A stretch of DNA of 64,000 nt from positions 86,492,575-86,556,574 of the forward strand of contig CM063504.1 of the NCBI GenBank assembly GCA_032207245.1, read 5' to 3'. Made by a program: the position numbers and the translations under genes. Below, piece by piece: positions 27,437 to 40,733 of the stretch. Each line of letters begins with the position of its first letter. Positions within the stretch are counted from its first letter, which is position 1. The DNA is from Pardosa pseudoannulata. Lineage: Eukaryota; Arthropoda; Arachnida; Araneae; Lycosidae. The notes under the pieces are model-generated. The model was not told the DNA's origin and did no database searches. It worked only from the letters and a program-made list of their open reading frames with translations.

Positions 27437-28687
27437 GTTACCAAAAATATTAATTTTATTATTATTTCAAATTTTTTTTAATTTGAAAACGATTTATTTT
27501 TGCATATATAAAAACAGTAATGCTGAAAATGCTAGAATAAAAACTAATAGTAAAAAGTGTTAGAAAATCAAAGGTAAATTAAAAATTGTTTTCTTTTTTT
27601 GTTATTAAGAATGAGATTTCTACATTAAATTAAATTTGTTTAACATGTAAAACCTTTCAAATATGAAGTGTATTTTATTTTTTTTTGCTATAATCTGTAT
27701 CATGTTAACGAGTAATTATTATTATACAAAGAATTTTTTTAAGATACCGTATTTTAATAACACTATCTGCTCCGCCAAAAGGCAGTACTTAAGTTCAGAA
27801 CCCGATTTATATCCATATGGGCCCCATACATTTACCTTTCCCGAACTCGAAAATGATTTTATTTTATAAGCTGCTATATCAGTTTAAATACTCCTCATTG
27901 TATACGTAATCTAAAAATTTTGTGTATCTAATGAAATGAAATCAATTTTTTTTTTTAAATTTAGAATTCCACTAAACTAACTTCAATCATATTACAGATG
28001 TCTGTGGAATCTAAGTACAGTATCTGATTCAACGATAAAACTTTGATATCCTTGAGGCAAACTCAGACATTTTTAAAGAAAACATTTTTAAAGGAAAAGT
28101 ACTGGTTTTAAATTAATAAAATTATCATTTTTAAGTAAATTATCATGTGAGACTTTGTTTTACAAAATTAAAAATTAAGTACTTTTATTGTTAAATTACC
28201 AATTTTAAAACTATCTGTTCATTCTTAAATCTTAAAAAGAGAAAAAAAATAGATATAAGATGCTTTTGGATAAATATATTTTCTCTGATTTGTTAAAGAC
28301 TTCAACAGGGGAAAAGGTGGTTAAGATTTTTCCCTCTCGGAAGAGATGAATTTAAATTGGTGTCACTGATATTTGGTATTTAAATCTTTTGAAAAATATA
28401 CACATTTAAAATGTTAAAATTGCTTCAAAGTATTTTTAAGCAAATGAAAGCTTACTTTGGCTTAAAATTATGGAATAATTTAATTTACCGACTTTTGAAG
28501 CAACAACACATACACAGTCCAGTTTGTCACTACAAAAGAAAATTCATGTTTTCCATCAGTATGCCGGAAAACATGAGCGAATTCTGAGATGTACCAAAAA
28601 ATTAATGTGTATTTATTTAAATTTGGGGTCCCGACAGTCGAACCTGAGAGTGCCCCGAATGCCCTGCCGTAATCAGCCCTGATAGAT
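27437..28687. repeat. Diverged tandem unit A
   Basis: First of three head-to-tail units. Each begins TTACCAAAAATATT, includes GGCAGTACTT(A/G)AGTTCAGAACCCG about 330 bp in, AATATATTTTCTCTG near the middle and ACATGAGCGAATTCTGAGATGTAC near the end, and ends with GAATGCCCTGCCGTAA...CCCTGATAG. The end read in reverse starts CAGGGC, so a hAT-like element may be embedded. No coding sequence was seen. Confidence 0.88.
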
Positions 28688-29909
28688 GTTACCAAAAATA
28701 TTCATTTTATTATTATGAAAATGTTTTTTTAATTTGAAAGCTATTTATTTTGCAGATATAAAAACAGCAATGGTGAAAATGCAAGAATAAAAATTAATAG
28801 TAAGAAGTGTTAGAAAATCCAAGGTAATTTTTTTTTTATAAAGAATTAAATTCTACTTTAAATTAACTTGTTTAACATATAATATTTCAATTATGAAGTG
28901 TATTTTAATTTTTGATAATAGATGTATATGTTAACAAGTAATAATTGTATAACGAAATTTTTCATGATGCGTATTTTAATAACTCTATCGGCCTCCACCA
29001 AAAGGCAGTACTTGAGTTCAGAACCCGATTTATATCATTGGGTCCCCGGGCCAAAGCCTCATATGGGGGCCCCATACATCTTACCTTTCTCGAACTCGAG
29101 AGTGATTTTATTTTATTAGCTTCTATATCAGTTTATATACTTCGGACAGGTATACATAACCTAAACATTTTGTGTATCTAATGAAATGAAATAATTGTTT
29201 TGTTTTAAATTTAGAATTCCACAAAGTAACTTAAACATATTACAAATGTCTGTGCAATCTAAGTACAGTACTTGACTTTAATGATAAAACTGTGATATTC
29301 TTGAGCCAAACTCAGATATTTTTTAAAGGAAAAAGTACTGGTTTAAATTAATAAAAATTACCATTTTAAGTTAACAACCATGTGAGACTTTGTTTTTACA
29401 AAATTACAAAAATTAAATACTTTTATTCTTAAATACCAATTTTAAAACTTTCTGTTCATTCTTAAATTTTAAAAAGAGAAAATAAAAGATATTAGATACT
29501 TTGGATAAATATATTTTCTCTGATTTGTTAACCACTTCAAGAGGGAAAAAAGTAGTTGAGATTTTTTTTCCTCTCAGAAGTGATGAATTTGAAAATCGGT
29601 GCCACTGATATGGTTTCAATCTTTGAATATATAATCTGTTGAATAATATACACATTTAAAATGTTAACATTGCTTTTGAAAGCTTACTTTTGGCTTAAAA
29701 TTATGGAATAAATTTAATTTACTAAATTTTGAAGACCACCAAAAACATACACACTTCAGTTTGTCATTAACAAAAGAAAGTTCATATTTTCTAGCATATG
29801 CGGAAAACATGAGCGAAATTCTGAGATGTACAAAAATTAATGTTTTTTTTTTAAATTTGGGGTCATCGAGGGCCAATGAATGCCCTGCCGTAAATCAGGC
29901 CCTGATAGA
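28688..29909. repeat. Diverged tandem unit B
   Basis: Second unit, with the same landmarks as unit A. It has an extra GGGTCCCCGGGCCAAAGCC block near 29040 and more frequent 1-2-bp indels. Confidence 0.88.
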
Positions 29910-30850
29910 CTTACCAAAATATTCATTTTATTATTATGAAAATGTTTTTTTAATTTGAATATTTATTTTGCATATATAAACAGTAATGCTGAAAATGCAA
30001 GAATAATTTAACAGTAAGAAGTGTTAGAAATCAAATAATTTTTTTTTTAAGAATTAGATTCTACTTTAAATTAAATTTGTTTAACATAAAACCTTGTGCA
30101 AATTAAGTGTATTTTAATTTTTGTGCTATAAAATTATCAGAATAAATTTAATTTACGAAATTTTTTTGATACCGTATTTTAATAACACTATCTGCCTCTG
30201 CCAGAAGGTAGTACTTGAGTTCAGGGTCCATTTTATACCGCTGGGGGCAGACATTTTTTAAAGGAAAATGTACTGGTTTAAATTAACAACAATTACCATT
30301 TTAAGTAAACTATCATGGGAGACTCTGTTTTACAAAATTCCAAAAATTAAATACTTTTATTCTTAAATTACCAACTTTAAAACTTTCTGTTCATTCTTCA
30401 ATCATAAAAAGAGGAAAAAATATAGATATCAGATGTTTTTGGATAAATATATTTTCTCTGGTTTGTTAACCACTTCAAGAAGTGTTCAAGAGGGAAAAAA
30501 AGTAGTTAAGATTTTTTTCCCTCTCTGAAGAGATGAATTTGTAAATTGGTATCACTAGTATAGTTGGTATTTCAATCTTTTGAATAATATACGCATTTAA
30601 AATGTCAACATTGTTTCAAAGTATGTTTAAGCAAATGAAAGCTTACTTTTGGCTTAAAATTATGGAATAAATTTAATTTACTGACTTTTGAAGCCCACCA
30701 ACAACATACACACTCCAGTTTGCCATTAACAAAAGAAAATTCTTCATGAGCGAATTTTGAGATGTACCAAAAAATTAATTCGTATTTTTTCAAATTTGCC
30801 CCCCATAGAGTGGTAGGCCCCGAATGTCCCGCCATAAATCATGCGCTGCT
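29910..30850. repeat. Diverged tandem unit C, internally deleted
   Basis: Third unit. It is shorter because sequence around 30240 is missing: GGGTCCATTTTATACCGC runs directly into GGGGGCAGACATTTTTTAAAGG. It ends GAATGTCCCGCCATAAATCATG. Confidence 0.85.
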
Positions 30851-31748
30851 CATCGTTGAACTAATATACGCTTAGCAACAAAAGCAATGCGTACAATGTT
30901 GTATGGAATTCTACTTATTGTTGATTTAATAGTGCATAAATTTTTTGACATTTTTAAAAGGTAATATTTCAGCATTTAAGTAACTGTCCAATTTATTAAA
31001 GAATTGGAGGATTATTTCTCACATTCAGTTAAAATAAGTTTAAATAAAGGACGGAAAAAATTATAGTAGTTTAATACTCCTACAAAGAAGATATGTGGCA
31101 CCTACATCAGATTTTTTGTGATAAAATTATAATTAAAAAAAAATACCTGTCAATACCTTTTTATAATTAAAAAAAATACCTGTCATAAATTTTTGCAAAA
31201 AATAAATTAAAAAAATAAAAGATGGGTAGGATAAACTTTTGTAAATATAAAAATTTATAATTCCTTGCGTAATGGATGCTATGCTCAAGCCACCGAGGCT
31301 GTTTCACTTCCTCTTGTTTACGTCTCGGTCTGCAAATCTTTAAAACGTCAAACACACAGCTTCTGTGCAGTCATAACCAGACGGTTCCGAAGATATCCTC
31401 AGTCATATCCGTAAATGGCTCAGCTATTTTCTTTTAAACGCTCCCTCCTACAGGCACTCCTACGTGGTTTTTAAACTTCTCGGTACAAACTCCTTTTATG
31501 CTGAGGTGATTTTTGTTTTTTTATGTCTAAGACTTTATTTATAGTGATTGCCTTTAATCTGTTTGACGTAAATAGCAAAGGAAACGCGAAAAAGAGTGAC
31601 AACATCGACTGCTTAGGTTAAAATACATTTTGTTGTATAGTTTCTATTTTTTCCCTTCCAGTAAGTCTGTTGTTTTGGGAATTTACATTGTGTCACTTGA
31701 TGCCAAATTGCTGGATTTGTAAACAATATATTTCTTTAAGTATAGTTA
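30851..31748. other. No gene identified
   Basis: AT-rich, with a GC-richer patch at 31270-31480. No recognisable protein or repeat boundary. Confidence 0.5.
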
Positions 31749-32848
<1,100 letters not shown>

Positions 32849-33144
32849 AGCCTCCACACTATGGCCAAATGTTCACCCCTTACTGATGGTGACCTCGAAC
32901 GTTGGTTCACGGGTTGCATCCACACTCTGGGTCACCAAATGAGCCAAACACGTGGATTCGTCCATAGGATCTTCTGCGCACTTTAATAGAGCATCTGGCT
33001 GCCTTTGATCTTTGGAGAAAAACAGCCTCAGAAGCCATCGTTCGCCAAGGCTATTTTATCGTCTGCCGCCATTGATCACGATAAGCCAAACCCCCTCCAG
33101 ACGGTGACCATGGCTTGCAGTGGGCCATAGTGTGGAAGGGCCTT
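32849..33144. mobile_element. MITE-like repeat, copy 2
   Basis: Partner of 13404-13715, bracketed by CCTCCACACTATGGCC (32851-32866) and GGCCATAGTGTGGAAGG (33123-33139). It lacks about 16 bp present in copy 1 near the right end (GTCATGTCCATAGATG). Confidence 0.8.
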
Positions 33145-33499
33145 AAAACTATATTCCAAACTATAATTCCCATCTTTAAATGCCTAACGCTCATTCCTTG
33201 TTTTAAAAGCCCATAGCAACAGAACATGTCCAGTGAAATTTACAACAGCTTACGTTTGCAATTTTTACACGCGTGTTTATCTTCCCTAACAAACCAGACT
33301 GAATTCAACCATAGTCCTTGATTTCATTCAGTAATGAAACATTTTGTTGATACGTCGGGATTTTAAAACCATTCTCTCGCTTAAAAAGCTTACCTCAGCG
33401 TAATTTAGTGATCTCTCGCTCAAAGGTGTGCATTTAGCTTCTGCGTTTCGCTTCCGATTCAAACAGAACTTTTCGCTGTGTTTTAGTTCCTTTTTGTGA

Positions 33500-33760
33500 T
33501 TTTACCTTTGATACCTAGAAACGGGTGCTTACCCTGACGGTGTAAAGCGTTCATGGTGTCAAACCAAAGAATCCCTTTAATTTTAATCATTCTCAGTAGC
33601 GGGATTTCCGCTTCTGATTCCTTACCTCTTTCAAACTGAGAGAACATCCAGACCCATAGATTTACCATGTATGTTATTTGGTTATACAAGGAGATGTTCA
33701 GTGCCTTGCTAGGCGTCAGTCCTGTAGTCCACGATTCTAGCCGACTAATAGGCAATCTCG
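33500..33760. repeat. Diverged dispersed repeat, copy 2
   Basis: Partner of 20600-20860. A 90-codon open stretch on the minus strand (33755-33483) overlaps it, but the corresponding frame is not preserved in the other copy, so I do not treat it as coding. Confidence 0.5.
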
Positions 33761-34648
33761 AACCCTTTATTTAGGACTGTTATAACATCTTGTTGGGCAC
33801 TTTCATTTTTGGTTACCTGAGATGAAAGATTGTGAGAGAAAGATCAGAGATAAAATCGTGGTAAAAGCGGTCAGTTTAAGTCTGATAAAAAATTTAATTT
33901 CCGTTGATAGCAGCAATCGAGAAATGTAGCTACCTTTAACTAATCCAAGTTCATTGTCAAAACTAACGGTTATGTTGTTGAATCATTACACGTGCAAGTT
34001 TTCATTTATTAGATAACTAAACGGGCGAAGAGCATCTAGCTAGTTTATCCAATAAGAGAAATACTTCTGTTCATTATCATCTTAAAACTGAAATAAAACG
34101 ATTGCATTAGAATTTAAACTTGAATTTAAAATTATAAAATCACAATTAAGTTATACTTCTTTAGTGGCATTGTGCAGATAAAGAACACTGATCTTTTTAT
34201 CTCTTTAACCCTTTAATAAATATCTGGCGTCCCTCTTTAGATACCGCTTAAAACTAGCTTGTAGAATTTTTTATGTTTTCTTAGAACGAGTTTTCCTTTG
34301 GAGAGTAGGTAGAGGGCAATATTATAAACAATCTACGAAATTTTCAAGTAATTTCTATCATATATACATTTTTCATTTGGATCAACACTTTATGATTTTT
34401 CTAACAGCAAACATAAGTTTACTTTCTTATCAGGTACAGAGAATGAAATCATGGCACATTTCTTTATCTTTTATAAAATTCCATTTTACAATACTCGTTT
34501 TACATGTAATGTCAAATAAATCTTTTTTTCACTAATTTTTTCCTTTTTCATAAATAGCATCCTATGATGTTTAAAACGATATCTGATCACTAAATGATGT
34601 GTTGTAGTATCCAAAATTGTTTAAACATATTTATTTTATTCTATGTAG

Positions 34649-35312
34649 CATGGTTGTAACTAGGTCCTTTAGCACCCATGGAAAAAAACTGGTCTGTGCC
34701 CATACCAGCGAATGTAAGGAAAAAAATATGTTTCTTTTAATAAAACATGTTTAAACATGTTTTTTTTTCTATATCCTATGTTTAGAATGAACTCAAAATA
34801 GTTTGTTGATTCTTATAATGTTCCTTAACTTTTAATTTTTTCTTCTATTTTTACCTTATTAATTCTTATAAATATTTTTTAATATTTTGGGATATTATTT
34901 TGCTGATAAACTAAATAGTTTATCAGATGAAAATAATTTTTTATTTAGACGTTGTAGTTTCCTAAAAATTTGGAGAATTTCTAAATTTAAATTTAGTTTT
35001 AATAACTTTAATAAATTCAAAATTTAAAACGTATACCCGGATTTATATTAAAGGATATTTAGGGTGCTTGGTAAACATATTATAAGAATCTTTAACAAGT
35101 TTTGTCTCTAGGAACATTTTAAAAAATAAGAAAATTCACTAAAAAATAATTTTTAAACACATTGGATTTTATAATTAAAAAAAAAAATTATTTTTCGATT
35201 TTTCTTTTCTTCTACTAGGGACGAATCGTCCTTTTTCGGATCCCTTTTTCCTCACGGTGCGGCGCCCCTAACACTGATGCGCCCGATGGAACTGCCACCT
35301 TTCCACGCCCTG
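34649..35312. mobile_element. Non-autonomous hAT element
   Basis: An exact 8-bp duplication CTATGTAG (34641-34648 and 35313-35320) flanks ends CATGGTTGTAACTAGGTCC and ...TTTCCACGCCCTG, which are imperfect inverted repeats of the CAGGG(C/G)G type. The interior is 664 bp, AT-rich, without transposase. Confidence 0.83.
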
Positions 35313-35431
35313 CTATGTAGTCCAAAATAACTTCGATTTAAGCTATGCATTGATATTTTACCTGCAGAAATGACTCGGACATTAAAGGGATAAAGAAGCC
35401 TTAAGTACGACGGAAGAAAGAAGTAATTACA

Positions 35432-35640
35432 ATTTCTCTACGTAGTTCAGTCGGTAAAGGCGTCTCTTTCATAACTTGAAGATTGTGAGATCAAGTCTCG
35501 AACTTGCCAAAGATCCGCCGTGTTCGTTGATGGCACGTAAAATAGGTTCGTGACTACAATGTCCTCCAAGTTCCAAAATGATACCGGTGTAAATATTCTG
35601 CTTGGTCCGTGATTCTAAATTACGCCATTGTTAGATGCTG
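35432..35640 (+). repeat. Second tRNA-derived SINE family
   Basis: TAGTTCAGTCGGTAAAGGCG matches a tRNA D-arm/A-box, CTTTCATAACTTGAAGAT resembles an anticodon arm with CAT, and GTGAGATCAAGTCTCG is a degraded T-arm/B-box. A non-tRNA body follows (CCGTGTTCGTTGATGGCACG...GTCCTCCAAGTTCC). The acceptor stem is absent, so it is a SINE rather than a tRNA gene. The 3' limit is uncertain. Confidence 0.65.
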
Positions 35641-36640
35641 TAACGGCGTGCCTCTCTCACAAAGACTTTGTTTCTCGAAAGAGTTTGAGAGATGGACTTC
35701 GTTTGTGTGGAGATAAAGGAGTTGTTTCTCCGGCACCACGATGGCTAGACTTTTGTGTCCTACAGGTAGCGGAACAACAGGGTAGACGGCCTGGCGCCCA
35801 GGCAGACAACTAAGAAGGATGATTGTCGAGGACGCGTACCTTCAAAGGGGTCATCTCGACGTTAGATCTTTCGCCGACATGAAGTTCCGGAGACGCTCGT
35901 GCTTTCAGCCGGTGATTGTCTAGCCCAGACCAATCAAGTTAGTTGAAAGTGAGCTCATCGCATGATGATCCAATGAAGAAATTGTGGTTGAGGCCCCCTC
36001 TTTTAGAGGCCCCTCCCCTAAAAAGACGAGAGGAGATTTTTGTAACAAGTTGGAGAGTTAGCTAGCAGCCAGCTAATTTGGAGGTCGTCTTGACCAGTCT
36101 CTCCATCGGAGAGTTTTCTTAGTGAAAATCCCACCTTGGAACAAATTTCTTTCCGAGATTGTTAGCTACACCCTGTGCTTTGGGTTTTCTTTTTCCTAAC
36201 CCGATTCCTCTTCAGGGTCGATTATAGTTATATTCTTCCTACGAATCCTTACTTTATTTTTATCTTCTTCGAAGATACCAATTTGCAACTGCAAGCATCC
36301 TCGGCTAATTGAGTGTGCTGTCTTCATAATTTCCTAAAACGAATTGTTTTCTTTCGTCGGTTCTCAAACCTTTCGGAAGAAATTAATTGTATGTCTCTAC
36401 TCAGGCCTACGTCTATTGTATCACATCATTGTGAACTGTAATTGTATTGTTTGTAAATAGAAATGTCTATGTAGCTGCAAGGTGTAAATAAATCATTTAA
36501 TCAAGAAACACCCTGTGAAGACTCCCCTTTGTCCGAGCACGCGTTAAAACAGCTGATCGTAGTACACCTGTTTACCTGGACAATAGCGTGTCGTCGCAGA
36601 GTCTGGGATCTTGACAACCGGACTGAATAGACGAATACGC
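35641..36640 (+). mobile_element. LTR-like or other retroelement sequence
   Basis: This is GC-richer than its surroundings. It contains TGGCGCCCAGGC at 35789, resembling a tRNA primer-binding site, and later an AATAAA (36488) about 40 bp before ACCCTGTGAAGACTCC. These suggest an LTR and leader region, but I could not fix TG...CA ends or a target duplication, and no gag/pol coding is present. Confidence 0.35.
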
Positions 36641-37300
36641 CCCTGATTGATCTCGTTAAGGAATCAAAATTCGAAAGGGACAGCCAGCGAATGAAAATTC
36701 AGCTAAAAAATATAACTGTAACTTTAGCTGCAGTTCTCAAGTAACTGGGATCTTAACTGACCCCCCCAAAAAAAACAATTGGCGGAACCGTAACTGACCC
36801 CCCATATATAAAAAGCTTGCAATTTTGGGACTCAGGGCTTTTCGTCATTTTTTTATGTAGGTGTGTTGACCTCGTGTGGAGGCTTTCGCGTTTGTTACCG
36901 GAGCCAGCTTGCTAGTTCGGGAGATTCGTAAAGTCCGCTCATATAGGGAGCGGCAGAGTCTCGGATACCGAACGGGGGATAAATTGGGTTTAATTGCACC
37001 CTGAAAAGCCTCCCCATTTGTAAGAGATTATTAAATCTCTTGTTTTTCTTTCGACTGTGATCGTCGTGAGGAAGTTTTACCGGCAACCATCCTTTGCAGT
37101 TCTACATGATTTAGGAATTAACATTCCTTTGTAAATAGCCGTATTTAATCAAGAATAAAAGTAAATTTCCAATTTTATCTTTGACTGTGATCCATTATTC
37201 ACGTTACCTCTCATTTGAGAATATTGAAGGCGTCACAACCTGCTTCTTCATTGTGTCACCGGAAACAGGGTCCGGTTACGTCACAATGCCCAACCTTTCA
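36641..37300 (+). mobile_element. Possible second LTR-like sequence
   Basis: After C-run spacers (36757-36767, 36798-36804), 36860-37290 has an AATAAA at 37154 and a GC-rich first half, and ends near CCGGTTACGTCACA. The phrase GACTGTGATC(C/T)(A/G)TTATT near 37187 recurs at 43717. Boundaries are not demonstrable. Confidence 0.3.
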
Positions 37301-37874
37301 GCAACCATTTATCCATGAGAAGTCATATGATCTCTATATGGGTACGATACAGATCAACCAGTTTGCAACTCTTTGCAGCTAAAAAATGCATGGTAGTTTT
37401 AACCCATCCATTTATAATGTGCATAGTCCCGAGACTGGGGCTTGTGGTGAAGTCCGTTTTCAAGTCCTTCCATGACTTTCTATAGTCATAAACCAGCTGT
37501 GTTGGCTGGTTGAGAGTATAAGCCTGCTCCTTGTTGCCTTATCGATAAATGTTATACACAAACCCATAGAGATGATTTTTTGATAATTTGAGGTTTAATT
37601 TCTCATCCCTTTTCATCGCATTTGTCAAGATTTACGTATATGTGGATTTTGGAAATGCTGAAAAATATCTTTTCATTGCAATTAGTTGCTGTATTTTTAC
37701 AGAGTGGTAAAATACAATATTTATAATATGATTTTTTTAATGCAGACATAATAAAAAAAATTCTATTATATGCGATACTTTACACAGAAACAAATTAAAA
37801 GTCGCCTTTTAACATGTAAACAGCATAGGCGCTCGGTGTCGACGTGAAAGATGACGTCACAAACTCGGCGGAGG

Positions 37875-38051
37875 TTTGGTTTGGTTTTGGAGTGCTACGG
37901 TCTACTTTTTGCAACACGAGGGCTAATGAGACCGGGACCTACTGCTTAAAGCCGATTCCGAACGGCTACGAACATCCATGCCATAGTGGGATTCGAACCC
38001 ACGAACTCCGGTTCCGAAGGCCAGCACCCTAACCATTCGGCCATCGTTCGG
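37875..38051 (-). repeat. tRNA-derived SINE, copy 3 (full, with target duplication)
   Basis: A perfect 15-bp duplication CAAACTCGGCGGAGG lies at 37860-37874 and 38052-38066. On the minus strand the 177-bp unit begins CCGAACGATGGCCGAATGG (A box TGGCCGAATGG), has B box GGTTCGAATCC, then CATGGATGTTCGTAGCC, CAGTAGGTCCCGGTCTC and a tail AACCAAACCAAA. The long duplication is the signature of LINE-assisted retroposition. This is the best-preserved copy here and defines the family. Confidence 0.95.
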
Positions 38052-38367
38052 CAAACTCGGCGGAGGAAAAGTATCGTTTTTGAGAGACGTTAAAGAGTCA
38101 GCTATAAAACCTATTAGAAATCACTCATTAGGCCCCCAAACGAAAGAAAAATAGCTACTGTCCTGCTTACTTTTTTGTCTTCTATCGTTTAAAATTAAAA
38201 TTAGAAAACGTGAAAATTCCTCATTATAGTATTTTTTAAATTATTCCAATAAAAATTAACACAAGATTCGGATAAAAGCAAACTTACATTCTTTTCGTAA
38301 TTTATTACATAAAATTTCATCCTATTTTGACTGGTTGACTTATGCTTTAGTAGTGGTTGTTATAGTG

Positions 38368-38856
38368 CAGGGGTGGCCAACCTGCGGCTCTATGAAGGAT
38401 TATTTGTGGCTCTCGATAAATGTACTCGAGTTCCCTTTTCATTTTTGTGTTATTATATTTTAAAAATTATTAACACTCATGGAGCTCTAGCAATTCTGAG
38501 TAAAAAAATCGGTCTTATTGGGCTTTTAAGAAATGATTCTCAAATTCCACAATTCATACTGATTCACTTCATAATTCACCGAGAACATATCGTTACTAAA
38601 ATTTTAAAATGTCCTGATGTTATGAAAAAAGTGTAACACATTGTAAATTACATCCGCACTAATGCAAAAAATCATCTACAATTCAAAGATTTCCTTGAAA
38701 AATTATTTTAAAAAACGAAGAACTTCCAAATGACATTCAATAAATATAATTGCTGTAAAAAAATTTTTAATACCCTTTTTGCATACCTTTTAAAAACGTA
38801 TTTAACTGTGACTCATAAAAAATGGTTCGGACTATCAAGGAGCTTGGCCACCCCTG
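38368..38856. mobile_element. Non-autonomous hAT element
   Basis: CAGGGGTGGCCAACCTGCGG at the left and GGAGCTTGGCCACCCCTG at the right form the inverted repeat. Flanks TTATAGTG (38360-38367) and TTATAGCG (38857-38864) match at seven of eight positions. The 489-bp interior has an 87-codon open stretch with no resemblance to a transposase. Confidence 0.9.
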
Positions 38857-39764
38857 TTATAGCGTTAAAAACAACGCGTTCTTTCAAAATAATCGAAAAC
38901 CAAAGCTCAAAATTGAAAGCGGAAGAAACAGTAAAATAAAACTACAAAGGTCAACTTTGAAGATTTGATAAAATGTTTATTATTTTCTTTGTATGAAATA
39001 TAGGAAATATTGTAATCACCGAAACAGAGTATCAGATTTCAACGAAAATGAAAATACTCCCTTTCAGATTTCAGCTAAAAAATTCTATGTAACGAATATT
39101 AATGCAACAGGTCGTCGAGTCTTTGCGTACGATGTTGATGTTTTCATATACAGTTGCAACAATGCTTTTTAAACAGTTGAAACAAAGATTTTAATGTTCA
39201 TTTCAGGTACGGAGTAAAAGTAATATTGTAATCTTAAAAATTTTCTGTTTTAAATGGAATATTTATCGAAAAAAAATCAATGGATATTACTGCTAAAGAT
39301 TCCTGCAACAAAGATTTTTTAAACAAAGCTGCATTCGAATTCTACTCAGACAACACCATTACCTTGAAAACGAAACTAACTTTGAACCTTACATAGAATA
39401 GGCAAATGATAGCTCTTATGATGTACCATGCAGTCAAAATAATTATTGCGTATAGTTTAATAGATGGACAAGGAAGTTAATTGTTATCTGCATCAGATTT
39501 TTTTAACCTGAGTTTAAGACCGACTGTACATTCTATAATGGGATTTATTTTTATATCAGTACAAAAAAAGATTATTTACCAGAATGAATGTTAAAATTAT
39601 TTATAAAGTCATCAAAACTCACCATATGCCAGTTATTTTTCCTACATTGCTTATAAGTTTAATTGTAATTATAACTCACAATTTTTTTTGTATTTGTTGT
39701 TCCGAGATTAGCAGCAGCTGTCATATGTTTTCATACTTTTGCTGTTTAATTCTATTTATAGTGT
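38857..39764. other. No gene identified
   Basis: AT-rich, no supported element. TATGTAACGAATATT at 39088 equals the start of the LTR-like sequence at 31747, but the similarity stops there. Confidence 0.5.
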
Positions 39765-39921
39765 TAAGGCCAATATTTTTTCCAACAGCAGAACAAATGG
39801 AACCGGGATTTATTGTCTAAAACCGATTCCATACCTTCCAAACAGTTATGCCAGGAGGAGATTCAAAACCGTGGATTTCGATACCAAAAGGCAGCGTCCT
39901 ATCCATATTGCAATTGTTCGG
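39765..39921 (-). repeat. tRNA-derived SINE, degenerate copy 4
   Basis: Same body in the same order (GGAACCGGGATTTATTGTCTAA, AACCGATTCC, GATTCAAAACCGTGGA, CAATTGTTCGG) but heavily mutated. The B box is lost. Confidence 0.7.
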
Positions 39922-40572
39922 TTTCCTTACTTCGTAATATACTTCTTATTTAATACGAACCGTATTTGGAAGGAATTGACATTTTGTTTACTAATCTAAT
40001 AGGCACAAACCACGATGATCCATTATTTGTCATTTTTATACAAAGAAAATGTGCAGCAGATTAAAAAAAAGTCAGTATTTTATCTTATTATAAACGGTTT
40101 TTAATTCCCGCCCTTTTTCAATTTCACATTATATTTCCTCTATATATATACGCAGTATACACGTAAAGGATATATATAAGATGTTCACACAAATATAAGG
40201 TTTTATATCAAATGTCCCGGCTTTCCGACAGTTTCCTTAAATATCCCGACTTTTAATAAATTTCTTTAAGTGTACCAGATTATAACGAAACTCTGTAATT
40301 ATTATCCCGTTTCTCTGTTAACTCAACCTTTTAAAGTATACTGACAAAACTTCATTTCTTTGGAAAGAATCATAAATTCAATTTTGATTCTCAATTGAAT
40401 TTGGATTCAGAAATTAAAAAACGTAGCCAATTGATCAAGGAAATATTAAGGGAAAATAATAATAATAATAAAATAAAATCATTTTATATCGAGGCGTTGA
40501 GTAGTTTTTACCTGATACACAGGCATATTATTTAAGCAATTATTTCTATGATTTTACTTATATCGATAGATA

Positions 40573-40733
40573 GATGGTTTGTGGTGCCATTATATTGCTA
40601 ATTTGACCGGTATCTACTGCTTAAAGCTAATACCGAACGGCTACGAACATCCTATCCTCATAAGTACTGGAATTCGAACCCACGAACTGCAGTACCGAAG
40701 AGCAGTGCCTCATCCATTCGATCATCGTTCGGC
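40573..40733 (-). repeat. tRNA-derived SINE, copy 5
   Basis: Minus-strand B box GGTTCGAATTCC, with CGTAGCCGTTCGG and AGCAGTAGATACCGG. The 3' region is partly deleted. Confidence 0.85.

Noticed and set aside
33483..33755. 90-codon minus-strand frame (MVNLWVWMFSQFERG region)
   Set aside because: The related repeat at 20600 does not keep the frame, so coding is unsupported.
34206..35390. piggyBac-like element (TTAACCCTTTAAT...ATTAAAGGG)
   Set aside because: The right flank is ATAA, not TTAA, and the segment is better explained by the hAT element at 34649-35312 with an exact 8-bp duplication.
37875..38051. Functional tRNA gene on the minus strand
   Set aside because: A and B boxes are present, but there is no acceptor stem, and the body plus 15-bp target duplication show it is a SINE.
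39086..39102. Second LTR start (TATGTAACGAATATT, as at 31747)
   Set aside because: Identity stops after 15-16 bases; chance match in AT-rich DNA.
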